64,000 nt of DNA, taken from contig NC_088935.1 in NCBI RefSeq assembly GCF_033473495.1, forward strand, positions 5,146,001 to 5,210,000, read 5' to 3'. The stretch comes from Cercospora beticola. Its lineage: Eukaryota > Ascomycota > Dothideomycetes > Mycosphaerellales > Mycosphaerellaceae. The stretch's first letter is position 1. Each line of letters opens with the position of its first letter. The notes below the pieces were generated by a model, which was given only the letters and a program-made list of their open reading frames with translations, was not told the DNA's origin and searched no databases. Positions 63,996 to 64,000 of this stretch are shown piece after piece. Position numbers and translations under genes: made by a program.

Positions 63996-64000
63996 AATCC

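Larger units (their letters stand above)
63390..64000. other. Right-end intergenic region with repeats and dyads
   Basis: 611 bp with no gene. Its last 300 bp contain a diverged repeat pair and two 13-bp dyads, listed separately. These could belong to the promoter of a gene beyond the window. Confidence 0.4.

Overview
The window is nuclear DNA from a filamentous ascomycete, most likely a Dothideomycete of the Mycosphaerella type. The evidence is the mix of genes: many short (49-135 nt) introns with GTRNGY donors and YAG acceptors, a Pth11-like rhodopsin-fold membrane protein, an AltA1-like secreted protein, a PNG1 lacking its catalytic cysteine, and a free (not ubiquitin-fused) eS30 gene. I find no bacterial, viral or organellar segment, no CRISPR array, no intact transposon and no convincing tRNA or rRNA gene. 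The genus assignment is inference only.

Layout. 1-6.5 kb is compact: the 5' part of an alpha/beta hydrolase, an RCC1-repeat protein whose 3' coding end overlaps that of DSC3, a small Dabb protein, ISA1 (iron-sulfur assembly) and RVB1 (AAA+ ATPase). 7-21 kb holds a Pth11-like membrane protein, a Ser/Arg-rich repeat protein, a bifunctional PFK-2/FBPase-2, a mitochondrial mercaptopyruvate sulfurtransferase, a small secreted AltA1-like protein and a class I/II aminotransferase. 21.5-24.9 kb is an ADP1-type ABC transporter. 24.9-32.4 kb has no gene I can recognise; its last 2 kb looks like a long, spliced 5' leader of the G1 cyclin gene at 32.4-33.7 kb. 35-43 kb carries UTP4 (rRNA processing), a SUR7/PalI protein and PNG1. 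45.4-58.3 kb is compact again: a secreted CREG-like protein, eS30, a 1570-residue RRM protein, FMP46, an MPDU1 homologue, an unknown conserved-looking protein and Mediator subunit MED8. 58.7-63.4 kb holds an F-box-like protein and a membrane-anchored ZZ plus EF-hand protein.

The genes are mainly unrelated housekeeping functions arranged as divergent or convergent pairs, not a pathway cluster. I see no backbone biosynthetic enzyme or defence system. The points most worth a second look are the 18-bp coding overlap of RCC1/DSC3, the nine-copy Ser/Arg repeat protein, the PNG1 with Ile in place of the catalytic Cys, diverged ~255-bp tandem repeats carrying a tRNA B-box-like core at 17.7-18.3 kb, the AltA1-like secreted protein, a 22-bp perfect palindrome upstream of UTP4, paired dyads and repeats at the right end, and the long cyclin leader.

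Exon boundaries were worked out by hand from splice consensus and protein continuity; no transcript data were available.
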